From the NCBI RefSeq assembly GCF_000377985.1, contig NZ_KB899043.1, positions 1-64,000 on the forward strand: 64,000 bases of DNA, written 5' to 3'. This document shows, in pieces, positions 1-7,870 of this stretch. Position 1 is the stretch's first letter. Each line of letters begins with the position of its first letter. The position numbers were made by a program, and so were the translations under genes. Under the pieces are notes generated by a model, which worked only from the letters and a program-made list of their open reading frames with translations, made no database searches and was not told the origin of the DNA. The DNA comes from Sporolactobacillus vineae DSM 21990 = SL153 (GTDB lineage: Bacteria > Bacillota > Bacilli > Bacillales > Sporolactobacillaceae).

Positions 1-773
1 AATCCGGCAATGATGCGCGCATAACTGGCCAGCACGATGTCTACCGAATCCTGAAGGACTTTGCCCAGACGGTAGGCATCGCGGACGGCCTTTTGAATGA
101 CCTGAGCGAGTTTCTCCGGGTCACTAAAGCGGCCTTTGCCCGCCTGGTTTAACCGGGTCGCAAGATCCGCTACATCCATTTGGGCAATGTCATCCAGGGA
201 CAGAGAATCACTGAGGATGTCCATGATCGACGCACTAAAGACAGAAGTTGGGAGCTCTCGGGTCAGCGTGTTGCACTTGTAATAAAGATTTTCCAGAAAG
301 TGCTGCTTACACTCCGTCATCTGATGGATCAGTTGATAACGCGTCCGCGTCAGCCGTTGAAGAGCGATATACTTCTCTTCCTTGATGATCGGCACCCGGT
401 AACGTTCGATTCGCAGGAAATCCGCGATGCGGAACGCATCAATGGTGTCCGTCTTGTCCTCATCAAACAACCCTTTATAACGATGAATCATCGTTGGGTT
501 GAGCGTGACGACATCCAAGGGCAGAGCTTTGAGCTCCTGATCCTCATGAAAGAACATCGCCGGATGAAAACTGTAGACGGAGGTGGATTCCATGCCAATG
601 ACGATCCGTTGATAATTCACAGACGCATTGGTTTTTAACACAAGTGCTTTAATTTCACTGGCACCGTTCAGGTCATTCGTCGTTGACTGTTGGGCCAACT
701 TGTTTTGTTCACTATCCAGAACGCACACATCAAGTTTCTCGGAACTGACGTCAATGCCAACAAAGAGTTTCAT
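1..773 (-). mobile_element. IS110-family transposase (DEDD recombinase), 3' part beyond window edge
   Basis: Reading leftward from ATG at 771-773, an uninterrupted frame of 257 codons reaches the window edge, so the C-terminal part (normally a Tnp20-like domain with a catalytic Ser) is not seen. The N-terminus GIDVSSEKLDVCVLD and the block KTDTIDAFRIADFLR are typical of IS110 RuvC-like recombinases. The DEDD tetrad is visible as D8, E62, D109 and D112. A strong Shine-Dalgarno (GGAGG) sits just upstream of the ATG. The enzyme moves the element by site-specific recombination through a circular intermediate. The visible part has no stop or frameshift, so the copy may be intact. About 300 bp of non-coding DNA precede the gene, as in the IS110 subgroup rather than IS1111. 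Confidence 0.9.
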
Positions 774-808
774 TGGGAAGGACCTCCTTTCCCTCAGATT
801 TTGGAATA

Positions 809-1071
809 AGCTCGGATACTGCGTGATGTCCCCTAATTACAACTGTATCAACGCGACCTCGCGATCAGTAGACTTTGATCACCGGCGCAAAGCTGCCTCA
901 TCCCTACTCATGATGAGTTGAGCCTGTGATCGCTACATCTTGTGCGTTTGCATCTCTGACAGTTGCCTGGGCGGCAGACTTTAAACGTAGATCAACTACA
1001 GGAGCGACAAACCTATACCAGTTGGATCCATTCCAATGAATAACTAGAGGATATCACGCAGTATTCGAGCT
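809..1071. repeat. 24-bp inverted repeat bracketing the IS110 non-coding end
   Basis: The segment at 809-832 (core CGGATACTGCGTGATGTCC) recurs inverted at 1048-1071 (core GGATATCACGCAGTATTCG). The two arms match at 21 of 24 positions and are separated by 215 bp. The outer copy probably lies at or near the element-host junction; the inner copy lies about 36 bp upstream of the recombinase start. IS110-group elements generally lack long terminal inverted repeats, so the pair may be a long-range stem of the transcript or a recombinase binding site. Confidence 0.7.
833..1047 (-). ncRNA. candidate IS110 bridge RNA region
   Basis: Non-coding end of the IS110 element, upstream of the recombinase start. 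It contains several potential hairpins: arms GATCACCGGC (877-886) and GCCTGTGATC (922-931), complementary at 9 of 10 positions; ACTCAT/ATGAGT at about 907-919; TTGGA/TCCAA at about 1022-1036; GTAG/CTAC near 986-998. IS110-group elements are known to transcribe a structured bridge RNA from this position that pairs with target and donor DNA. Identification rests on position and fold potential only; the RNA ends and guide loops cannot be assigned by eye. Confidence 0.4.
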
Positions 1072-1125
1072 GAACAGAAGCTGAAAAACTAAAGTTCAAA
1101 ATTAATAATACGAGGAGCATATACC

Positions 1126-1305
1126 ATGACTATGCTGTTTCACCAAACTGTTGAATCTAAACGTGAGGAACTGATCAATCAACTGATCGATGCCGATGTC
1201 TATAAAATCAATGGAAAACAACTTTTTGAACTGCCGTTGTCTAAACTTGAAAGAACCTGCAGACAAGTCCGTCTGCGGAAGAATAATGAACACACCGGCA
1301 CTTAA
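1126..1305 (+). CDS. FbpA-like small basic protein (Fur-regulated basic protein family)
   Basis: A 59-residue protein beginning MTMLFHQTVESKREELI, with a basic, helical composition and the pattern hydrophobic-xx-VESKREELI-xx-LI-xx-VYKINGKQLFELPLSKLE, typical of the small Fur-regulated basic protein A family of Bacillales. In B. subtilis the relatives act with the FsrA small RNA in iron sparing. The start is supported by AGGAG at 1113-1117, 8 nt before ATG; an in-frame ATG at 1132 is an alternative. No Fur-type operator is evident in the short stretch between the IS110 repeat (ending 1071) and the gene, so the native promoter may have been displaced by the insertion. The gene converges on mntH across a shared terminator. 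Family assignment is by pattern recognition. Confidence 0.6.
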   Translation: MTMLFHQTVESKREELINQLIDADVYKINGKQLFELPLSKLERTCRQVRLRKNNEHTGT

Positions 1306-1370
1306 CCAATGACTGCCGATCGATGCCACCGAATACATTCTACGAGCCGTGTACTTATTCTAAAAATGGA

Positions 1371-1407
1371 GAACGGGGCAGTTAACCTGCTCCGTTCCCC
1401 ATTTTTT
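1371..1407. terminator. bidirectional terminator between fbpA-like gene and mntH
   Basis: Arms GAACGGGGCAG and CTGCTCCGTTC (10 of 11 pairs plus one G:U) with a 5-nt loop, followed by CCCCATTTTTT on the + strand. An A-run at 1362-1366 provides the U-run for the leftward transcript. Confidence 0.85.
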
Positions 1408-1417
1408 GGTGCAAGCT

Positions 1418-2740
1418 TCAGATCAGCGTTTGCAGAATCAGAAACACATTCAGACAAATCACTGTCGCCGCCACAGCCCAGGCGAGCAGCGTCGTGATTC
1501 TGTGATTAACCAGTTCCCCCATCAGTCTCCTTTTGCTTGTAAAAATAACAAGCGGAACTACCGCAAGGACAATGCCGAATGACAAAATGACCTGACTCAT
1601 GACCAGGGCGTTCGTCGCATTGGATCCTGAAAAAATAATGGTCAGCGGCGGCACCATGGAAACCAGTCTTCTGACAAATACCGGAATCCTTTTATGGATA
1701 AATCCCTGCATCATGATGTCCCCGGCAAGCGTCCCCACCGATGAACTGGAAAGGCCGGCCGCAAGAAGGCCGATGCCGAACAGAAGTGCCGCACCGGGTG
1801 CGATTAATCGGCCGAACTGCTGGTAAGCAGCATTCAGATCGCTGATGACGGTATGACCGTGAAATGTCGATGCGGCAACCGTCAGAATTGTGGCGTTGAC
1901 CAGACCGGCAATGACCATGGCAACCACAATATCGATCATTTCAAAATGAAAAATTTTCTTGCGCTCATTCGTCGTTCTCCCGATGACCCGTCGGCAGGTC
2001 AGGCCGGAGTGCATGTAGATCGCATGAGGCATGACTGTTGCGCCAAGGATCCCTGCAGCAAGCAGAACACTGTCCGTCCCCTGAAAGTGCGGCACAAACC
2101 CGGCAAGCAGCGCACTGAACTGAGGCATAGAAAAGATAATTTCACAGCTGAATGCGATGACAATGATGAACACCATCGTCGCGATCGCCATTTCCAGCGG
2201 ACGGAAGCCGCGAATCTGAAAACCAAGGATAACGAGCACGCTGACGGCCGTCAGCAATGCGGCGGGAATCATCGGCATATTGAAAACAAGGTGGAAACCG
2301 ATTGCCGCACCGATGAACTCAGCAAGGTCTGTGGACATGACCATAATTTCACCCTGGATCCAATAGAAAAAGGCGACAGCCGGTTTCCACTCATCTCTTA
2401 CTATTTCCGGCAGATTTCGTGCCGTTGCGATGCCCAGTTTCGCTGACAGCGTCTGAATCAGCAGCGCCATCAAATTGGACAGAATGACGACCCAGATCAG
2501 CAGATAGCCGAACTGTGAGCCGCTCTGAATATTGGTCGCATAGTTCCCCGGATCAATATAGGCCACCGCAGCGATGAAAGCCGGGCCGAGAAACGGTAAA
2601 ACTTTCTTCCATCCGGTCCGCTTTCCAATTGCCTTCTGATAAGTTTCCGACTGATTGCTCTTTCCGGAAAAAATATGAGGATGCGCCGGCGACGTGGTCG
2701 ACAGCGAGAAGGATGATACATGTTCATGAACAGACATCAT
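1418..2740 (-). CDS. mntH: manganese/divalent metal transporter, Nramp family
   Basis: Proton-coupled Mn(II)/Fe(II) importer of the inner membrane, 440 residues, with about eleven hydrophobic segments after a polar N-terminus of about 45 residues. The Nramp metal-binding motif DPGN lies at residues 63-66 in the first membrane helix; the TM6 signature MPHAIYMHSGL is near residue 240, and the loop AAGLSSSSVGTLAGD is near residue 330. The gene is monocistronic: it starts downstream of a sigma-A promoter carrying a Fur-superfamily-like palindrome (2878-2898) and ends at a bidirectional terminator. In B. subtilis mntH is controlled by MntR, but the palindrome here has the TAAT-N-ATTA core of Fur/PerR/Zur sites, so a different regulator is likely. 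Two consecutive ATG codons offer the start; ribosome binding site support is modest. Confidence 0.95.
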   Translation of the reverse strand: MMSVHEHVSSFSLSTTSPAHPHIFSGKSNQSETYQKAIGKRTGWKKVLPFLGPAFIAAVAYIDPGNYATNIQSGSQFGYLLIWVVILSNLMALLIQTLSAKLGIATARNLPEIVRDEWKPAVAFFYWIQGEIMVMSTDLAEFIGAAIGFHLVFNMPMIPAALLTAVSVLVILGFQIRGFRPLEMAIATMVFIIVIAFSCEIIFSMPQFSALLAGFVPHFQGTDSVLLAAGILGATVMPHAIYMHSGLTCRRVIGRTTNERKKIFHFEMIDIVVAMVIAGLVNATILTVAASTFHGHTVISDLNAAYQQFGRLIAPGAALLFGIGLLAAGLSSSSVGTLAGDIMMQGFIHKRIPVFVRRLVSMVPPLTIIFSGSNATNALVMSQVILSFGIVLAVVPLVIFTSKRRLMGELVNHRITTLLAWAVAATVICLNVFLILQTLI

Positions 2741-2877
2741 AAAAGCCCCGCTTTAGTATTCTTTCAAAAACCGCAGACAGAAAAGAAAAAAATAATGAAT
2801 AAACACGCCGTGATTCCGATCTGTCCGAATCAGGCTGAATTCATTAATTCGTAATCATTCTTATTTAATACACTTTT

Positions 2878-2898
2878 AAATAGTAATCATTACTATTT
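2878..2898. promoter_or_regulatory. Fur-superfamily-like operator on the mntH promoter
   Basis: Perfect palindrome with 10-bp arms AAATAGTAAT and ATTACTATTT around a central C. It contains the 7-1-7 layout TAGTAAT-C-ATTACTA characteristic of Fur, PerR, Zur and Mur sites. It covers the spacer and the whole -10 hexamer, a layout that predicts repression. An imperfect second copy, TCGTAAT-C-ATTCTTA, lies at about 2849-2863. Which Fur-family protein binds cannot be told from the site. Confidence 0.65.
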
Positions 2899-2908
2899 GT
2901 TCTGTCAA
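2880..2908 (-). promoter_or_regulatory. sigma-A promoter of mntH
   Basis: Read leftward: -35 TTGACA (2903-2908), a 17-bp spacer and -10 TACTAT (2880-2885). This is a near-consensus vegetative promoter about 140 bp upstream of the mntH start. Confidence 0.8.
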
Positions 2909-2931
2909 GCGCTGTCTGTTATTCGCCAATG

Positions 2932-2962
2932 ATAAAAAAAAATCTGCCTGATGAGAGGCAGA
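2932..2962 (-). terminator. terminator after the L,D-transpeptidase gene
   Basis: Leftward transcript: stem TCTGCCT/AGGCAGA with a 6-nt loop followed by nine or more U residues (A-run at 2932-2942 on the + strand). It ends the transcript of the gene at 3107-4435 just before the mntH promoter. Confidence 0.85.
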
Positions 2963-3106
2963 AAGATGCAAACCAATAGATCTCTATTTTTTATAATCAG
3001 TTTTCAGGCGGAAGGTGCGAGACTCGGGAACAGCGGGCACCCGCAGCGGAAAACGGCGTTCGGAATGAGCAGAGTTAATCCCTGAAACTATTTTCAGCAG
3101 GAAAAG

Positions 3107-4435
3107 TTAATAGACAACCACTGGCTCGTTCTGTTCCAGATAACCAAAGAGCTGGCCCATGACTTCCGGGGGCGTGTTGACACAGCCGCCTGAGCCTTGG
3201 GTCAGATAGGCCGCTGACGACCAGTTCCGGCGCCAGCCCGCGTCATGAAAGCCGACACCGCCCATCGTGAATGGTGCCCAGTACTTCACTTTCACCGCGT
3301 AATTCAGGTTGCCTGCTTCACTGCCTCTGAGGACCGAAGGCGACTGTTTATACTCAATGTACCAGAGTCCCTTTGGCGTATCCTCATGTGTGTTATGCCT
3401 GCCGGTCACAACATGTGTCGTCAGAACCATCCGGCCGTTTTTATAGATCCAGACACGCTGGTCCCTGATCGAGACCTCGGCATATGAAAAACCGATTCCA
3501 TGGTTTGCGGTTGTATGATAACCAATGCCGTAAGTACTGTAGCCCACTCCGTAGACATTATAGGCTTTCAGCGAACGGGTGCCCTTTACAAATGCCTGTT
3601 CAACCCGTCTGGCCTCCTGACTAACATTCAGCGCCCAGCCATATGACTGTCCTCTGACTGAAATTGTTCCACCTGAATGGGTCCGGAAAGCAAAGTCCTT
3701 ATTCAACGTTGAATAGGTCTTATTCAGTTCAGCGAGTTTTCCTTTGATTTCACGTGTATCGATCGTGTATTTCAGATCTTTTGAAACCTGTGCATTGCGG
3801 ATCAGATCTGCCGCTTTAAATTCAAAAGGCTTGCCCTGAAGCTGATAGCTGACCGATTGCCCCAACAGATTCTGCAATTTTTTCTTTTCATTTTTAACAA
3901 TGGTACTGTCGGCCTTAACCGGTTCAAGCAGGACCGGTTTCAGACGAATGATGCCGCTGTATTTCTGAAACTCGTAAGCTTTCAGTAATTTCCTGATGTT
4001 ATACTGATTTCCCGCCACACTTGGTGTGATCTGAATCCGGCCGTTAACGAGCACGGCTTCAGCATCTTTGGGTGCCTTGAGCGTTTTGTTTAACGCCTTA
4101 ATCTTCGCCTCTGCTTCTTTTTTCATTGTCTCCAGCGGATAGCGATTCGTTTTTTCAGGCAACAGAGAAAAATGCCTCTTTGCGCCTGACGGCCACCAGG
4201 TCCACTGCTGCTTCAGCAGTTTCTGGAAATGAGCGAGATCGCCGGCGTTAAAACCGGTTTTCGTGTCTTTGCCGTTCAGAATGAGCTTGTTGCCGATATA
4301 GAGTTCATTCCTGAGTGTTTCGCTGGATAGCTTTTTTACTGCCTGGTCCGGCGTCATCCCACCGACTGGTGTACCGTTTACCGTGACATGCGCATTGAAA
4401 TGGGTTGCCTGATGATAACTGATTCCCGCAATCAC
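3107..4435 (-). CDS. L,D-transpeptidase with peptidoglycan-binding domain (YkuD family)
   Basis: Extracytoplasmic wall enzyme that makes 3-3 cross-links or anchors proteins to peptidoglycan. An N-terminal membrane anchor is followed by a region like the PG_binding_4 domain (roughly residues 60-200). The C-terminal YkuD catalytic domain carries GFHDAGW (H397) and SGGCVN (nucleophile C418). Numbering uses GTG at 4433-4435 as start, but that start cuts into the hydrophobic anchor. The same frame stays open upstream to an ATT codon at 4487-4489, 6 nt after the sequence GAGGTGA (4496-4502). Starting there adds 18 residues, (I)RKIYWIIGGGIVLVAALV, and completes a clean signal anchor. A rare AUU start or a small sequence error are both possible. 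The gene is monocistronic and ends before a strong terminator. Confidence 0.9.
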   Translation of the reverse strand: MIAGISYHQATHFNAHVTVNGTPVGGMTPDQAVKKLSSETLRNELYIGNKLILNGKDTKTGFNAGDLAHFQKLLKQQWTWWPSGAKRHFSLLPEKTNRYPLETMKKEAEAKIKALNKTLKAPKDAEAVLVNGRIQITPSVAGNQYNIRKLLKAYEFQKYSGIIRLKPVLLEPVKADSTIVKNEKKKLQNLLGQSVSYQLQGKPFEFKAADLIRNAQVSKDLKYTIDTREIKGKLAELNKTYSTLNKDFAFRTHSGGTISVRGQSYGWALNVSQEARRVEQAFVKGTRSLKAYNVYGVGYSTYGIGYHTTANHGIGFSYAEVSIRDQRVWIYKNGRMVLTTHVVTGRHNTHEDTPKGLWYIEYKQSPSVLRGSEAGNLNYAVKVKYWAPFTMGGVGFHDAGWRRNWSSAAYLTQGSGGCVNTPPEVMGQLFGYLEQNEPVVVY

Positions 4436-4495
4436 AAGCGCTGCAACAAGGACGATACCGCCGCCGATGATCCAGTAAATTTTCCGAATGATTGA

Positions 4496-4502
4496 TCACC
4501 TC
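4496..4502 (-). promoter_or_regulatory. ribosome binding site pointing to a non-canonical start of the L,D-transpeptidase
   Basis: Leftward GAGGTGA is followed by TCAATC and then ATT CGG AAA ATT in the reading frame of the gene. The GTG inside this Shine-Dalgarno (4497-4499) is in a different frame. No in-frame ATG, GTG or TTG lies between this site and 4435. Confidence 0.5.
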
Positions 4503-4720
4503 AAAGCTAAATTAGGCCATTAGCAAATTATGTAATACAAATGTTTCATTTGTCATGAGATATTAATAGAATAGTTGAACTGCTTTAATTTTACAAGTCG
4601 GATCGAGCACCGGCACGGCCATGCTGGTAAAAGTTTCTTTTTCCCAAGAGCTCTTTGATAGACTTGCCTCTTTTCTGATGCTAGAATTCATCAGTAGAAC
4701 AGCAAAGGGAGATCAGGACC

Positions 4721-5560
4721 ATGACAACAATTCCGAGCATTACATTAAATGACGGCCTGACATTGCCGGCAATTGGTTTCGGTACCTACAGGCTGAACGG
4801 TGCATCAGGTGTCAACACAATTTTGAGTGCGATTGACACCGGTTATCGTTTACTTGACTCCGCCTTTAACTATGAAAACGAAGGTGCGGTCGGTGAAGCC
4901 GTCCGGCGCAGCTCAGTACCCCGGGAGCAGCTGCTTGTGACTTCGAAGCTGCCCGGAAGGCACCATACGTACAAAGAAGCGCTGGCAACCATACAGGAAT
5001 CCCTATTCCGCGCCGGACTGGATTATTACGACCTTTATCTGATCCACTGGCCGAATCCAAGTAAAGATCTGTACGTTGAAGCCTGGCAGGCGCTGATCGA
5101 TGCGAAACGGTGGGGACTGATCCGCTCGATCGGTGTATGCAACTTTCTTCCGGAACATCTGGAAAGGATCATCAAGGAGACCGGAGTGACCCCGAGTGTC
5201 GACCAGGTTGAACTGCATCCGTATTTCAATCAGGAAAAGCAGCGCGCCTGGGACAGGGAACACGGCATTGTTACCGAATCGTGGAGCCCGCTGGCACGTG
5301 CCAATCAGCTGCTTAAGGACGCAACGATTAAAAAAATTGCCGATGCCCACAACAAATCGATTCCGCAGATCATTCTTCGCTGGCATTTTCAGCTGGGCGC
5401 CCTGCCCCTGCCGAAATCTTCTTCACCGAAACGTCAGCTTGATAATCTTTCTGTTTTTGATTTTTCACTGACTGACGCGGAGATGCAGACGATTGCCGGG
5501 CTCAGCCGTCCGGACGGCCGGACATTCGATCAGGATCCGGCAAAATACGAAGAATTTTAA
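4721..5560 (+). CDS. aldo/keto reductase
   Basis: Cytosolic NADPH-dependent oxidoreductase of the AKR superfamily, 279 residues, a full-length single TIM barrel. The catalytic tetrad is visible: D46 and Y51 in LLDSAFNYENE, K76 in VTSKLPG and H109 in LIHWP. The phosphate-binding end is represented by LPLPKSSSPKRQLDN near residue 230. Signature patterns IGFGTYRL (N-terminus) and SIGVCNF (mid-protein) are present. Such enzymes reduce diverse aldehydes and ketones; the substrate cannot be inferred. An extended -10 (TGCTAGAAT near 4679-4687) and an AAAGGGAG ribosome binding site precede the ATG. The gene stands alone, followed by its own terminator. Confidence 0.93.
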   Translation: MTTIPSITLNDGLTLPAIGFGTYRLNGASGVNTILSAIDTGYRLLDSAFNYENEGAVGEAVRRSSVPREQLLVTSKLPGRHHTYKEALATIQESLFRAGLDYYDLYLIHWPNPSKDLYVEAWQALIDAKRWGLIRSIGVCNFLPEHLERIIKETGVTPSVDQVELHPYFNQEKQRAWDREHGIVTESWSPLARANQLLKDATIKKIADAHNKSIPQIILRWHFQLGALPLPKSSSPKRQLDNLSVFDFSLTDAEMQTIAGLSRPDGRTFDQDPAKYEEF

Positions 5561-5577
5561 CCTTGTTACATGCGAAA

Positions 5578-5604
5578 AGAGCCGGCTGTGCCGGCTCTTT
5601 TTTT
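5578..5604 (+). terminator. rho-independent terminator after aldo/keto reductase
   Basis: Perfect 9-bp stem AGAGCCGGC/GCCGGCTCT with loop TGT and a run of seven T. Confidence 0.95.
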
Positions 5605-5709
5605 ATTCGTCTTTCTCCACTTCAGACGATGGAGTGAAAAAAGCAGCTCTATTTTTTTCGCAGCACTTTTTACAAATCGTGCCGCTTGTCTTTTTTCGTC
5701 CTGAAACCC

Positions 5710-6621
5710 TTAACCATTGAAATGGCCGCTTTCAACATCTTTGATGAATTGAGCCAGATGGTCGAAATAAACCGGTGCATTATCAATCATGTGATGATGA
5801 CCGCCCTCAGGTGTCGTCGCCAGACGCGCATGCGGAATCGTTTCAGCCATGCGTCTTGCCGCTGTCAGGGGCATCGTTTCATGTTCGCCGAAGGTCACTA
5901 GCGTCGGCACGTTAATATTTTTCAGCTGATCACGAACATCCCAGGTACGCAGTTTTCCGGTGACGACGAATTCATTATCGCCCTGAAATTCGTTATACAC
6001 TGGTGTTGCCATCGTGCTGATCAAATGGGAAATCGCCGGCGGCTGTTTCCGGTCGACATAACCTTTATTCAGAATGTCGACATAGCCCTGGTACCGGTCA
6101 TTATCATAGTCGTTCGTCGCTTCACATTTTTTCATAAAGGCGACCGCATCGGCAGGCAGTGCCTGTTCGCGGATCTGATTGATATGGGTGACATATTCGT
6201 CAATGTTGTCCGTCATTGATGAGATGATTGCCCCTTTGAGGTGCTGACCGTATTTCAGTGCGTACATCTGGACGAGCAGGCCGCCCCAGCTCTGGCCGAT
6301 CAGATAAAAGTGTTCCAGGCCCAGCTTCTTACGCACTTCCTCCACTTCACTCAGAAAATACTCATAGGTTAAATACTTTTTCGCTGTTTCCGGATCAGAA
6401 TAATCCGGCTGGTCGGAATAGAACGAGCCCAGCTGGTCATACATATGAACCTGAATCTTCAGGCCCTGTTCCGCCAGTTTCTGTGCAAAATTCTCATAGT
6501 ATTCGTGGGTGCCGCCCGGACCTCCGTGCAGGCAAAGCAGGTGAAGATCCCCTGTTCCCTGTGTATTCGTCCAAAGATGATAGCCATTATCGAGCGTCAA
6601 AATGGTTGTTCCCTGTTTCAT
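5710..6621 (-). CDS. proline iminopeptidase-like alpha/beta hydrolase (peptidase family S33)
   Basis: Cytosolic serine aminopeptidase of the prolyl aminopeptidase type, 303 residues. The oxyanion-hole motif HGGPGG lies near residue 32, the nucleophile elbow GQSWGG near residue 110, and the C-terminal catalytic His in EGGHHHMID near residue 275. The acidic member is probably in the TFGEHETM region. Relatives (PepI/PIP) release N-terminal proline from peptides, which is common in lactic-acid-producing Bacillota. The gene lies alone between convergent and divergent neighbours. The exact peptide preference is inferred from the family only. Confidence 0.85.
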   Translation of the reverse strand: MKQGTTILTLDNGYHLWTNTQGTGDLHLLCLHGGPGGTHEYYENFAQKLAEQGLKIQVHMYDQLGSFYSDQPDYSDPETAKKYLTYEYFLSEVEEVRKKLGLEHFYLIGQSWGGLLVQMYALKYGQHLKGAIISSMTDNIDEYVTHINQIREQALPADAVAFMKKCEATNDYDNDRYQGYVDILNKGYVDRKQPPAISHLISTMATPVYNEFQGDNEFVVTGKLRTWDVRDQLKNINVPTLVTFGEHETMPLTAARRMAETIPHARLATTPEGGHHHMIDNAPVYFDHLAQFIKDVESGHFNG

Positions 6622-6867
6622 TTTCTGATCACCTGATTTTTATTTTCTTTTTCTATCATATCACGAACACGGCCGCAAGTTGTATTGTCGGGCAGCCGAT
6701 CTTACGGTGGAAAAATTGAAAGATAGCCCGGATACCCTCCCATCCAAAAAATATTTCTATCTTCGGTTATTGCGTACTATAATGATTTCTAGTATGTGTA
6801 AAGAAACCGAAAAGCAGAAAAAGGTTTCCAATTAATTATGATGAATCTTTTAAAGGGAGACTTTATT

Positions 6868-7566
6868 TTGACCTCAATCACCATACATCATGAAAATTCC
6901 CTGCAGATCAGGGGGCGAATCAGTTATTTTCTTATTTCCATCGTATTTAATGCGCTCGGCAATGCGCTGACTGTTGCGATCAATCTGGGAAGTGCCCTCT
7001 GGACTGCTTCGGCGGTCAATCTGATGCATTTCGCCGCGGTGCCGCTCGACGTCATGCTGTTTGTTTTCGGAATCGCCGTCATCTTCATCAATGTTCTGAT
7101 CCTCCGCAGATTGGAATGGCAGCGGGTGATCGGCAACATCATCTTCATGATTCCCTTCAGCTACCTGACCGGTTATATGACGCAGCTCCTGCTGGTTTTC
7201 AATATTAATCTGCTGCCTCTGCCCGTCCGCATCATGCTCGACCTAATTGGCATCTGTTTCATCGCCGTCGGGATTTCGATTTACCAGCGGGTCAACCTGA
7301 TCCTGCATCCCTGTGATGATCTGATGCAGATTATCCGGTTCAAATATTTCAACGGAAGCGCAACTATTGCTCAGCTGGTCACTTTTGCACCGCCGATCGT
7401 CATCGTCGCCATCACCTGGTTTCTTTCAGGACGGATTTATGCGATCAATATCGGTACCGTCTTCGCATTGCTCTTCCAGGGAACACTGGTCGGACTGTCC
7501 GACCGGTGCATCTTTCCAACGCTCAAACACCAGCATCTGATCGGCCGCCATGCCGGCAGTAACTGA
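6868..7566 (+). CDS. YczE/YyaS-like integral membrane protein
   Basis: About six hydrophobic helices in 232 residues. The pattern NALGNALTVAINLGSALWTA near the start and IGTVFALLFQGTLVGL near the end resemble the YczE/YyaS group (COG2364), whose function is not firmly known. TTG at 6868 was chosen as start because GGGAG lies 8 nt upstream; the in-frame ATG at 6838 has no ribosome binding site. A TATAAT box at 6778-6783 could drive expression. It sits directly upstream of comGC, where B. subtilis has comGA and comGB. Family assignment is moderate. Confidence 0.6.
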   Translation: MTSITIHHENSLQIRGRISYFLISIVFNALGNALTVAINLGSALWTASAVNLMHFAAVPLDVMLFVFGIAVIFINVLILRRLEWQRVIGNIIFMIPFSYLTGYMTQLLLVFNINLLPLPVRIMLDLIGICFIAVGISIYQRVNLILHPCDDLMQIIRFKYFNGSATIAQLVTFAPPIVIVAITWFLSGRIYAINIGTVFALLFQGTLVGLSDRCIFPTLKHQHLIGRHAGSN

Positions 7567-7870
7567 TTCGCTGTTTCGTTTGGATTGTCTTACGCACCAG
7601 CTTCATTTGCCATACAGTGTATCAGCATGTTCGTCATCCTTGTTTTGAATTCTGTCACAATTTTTTGTCCGGTTAAAAAGGATGCTGCCCCTAAATGTCG
7701 AAATCTATTTAATATCCCCTTGTACGGGTCCCGGTCCCGGATCATTTTGCAGGTTACATCCCCTGTCCATTTTTCTTTGTTTCCATTTTTTTAAGTTAGC
7801 GTTCAGGCCCCATTAAATCCTATCATTTTGACCTTTCTTCTCTTAATCCACCGCAAAAGGAGCTCTTCTC
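7567..7870. other. intergenic stretch upstream of comGC, no comGA/comGB remnant seen
   Basis: 304 bp, AT-richer and pyrimidine-rich towards the comGC start. A 69-codon frame at 7585-7794 has no ribosome binding site and no recognisable motif. I see no convincing pair of ComK boxes, no terminator, and no trace of the ComGB C-terminus. The comGC ribosome binding site AAAGGAG is at the right end. Confidence 0.5.

Noticed and set aside
180-638. Rightward frame opposite the IS110 recombinase
   Set aside because: The leftward strand carries the DEDD recombinase; this is its shadow.
2849-2863. Zur box on its own
   Set aside because: Left half matches TCGTAAT, but the right half (ATTCTTA) is degenerate; kept only as a possible second copy of the mntH operator.
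7585-7794. 69-codon frame upstream of comGC
   Set aside because: No ribosome binding site, low-complexity pyrimidine-rich sequence, no trace of ComGB.
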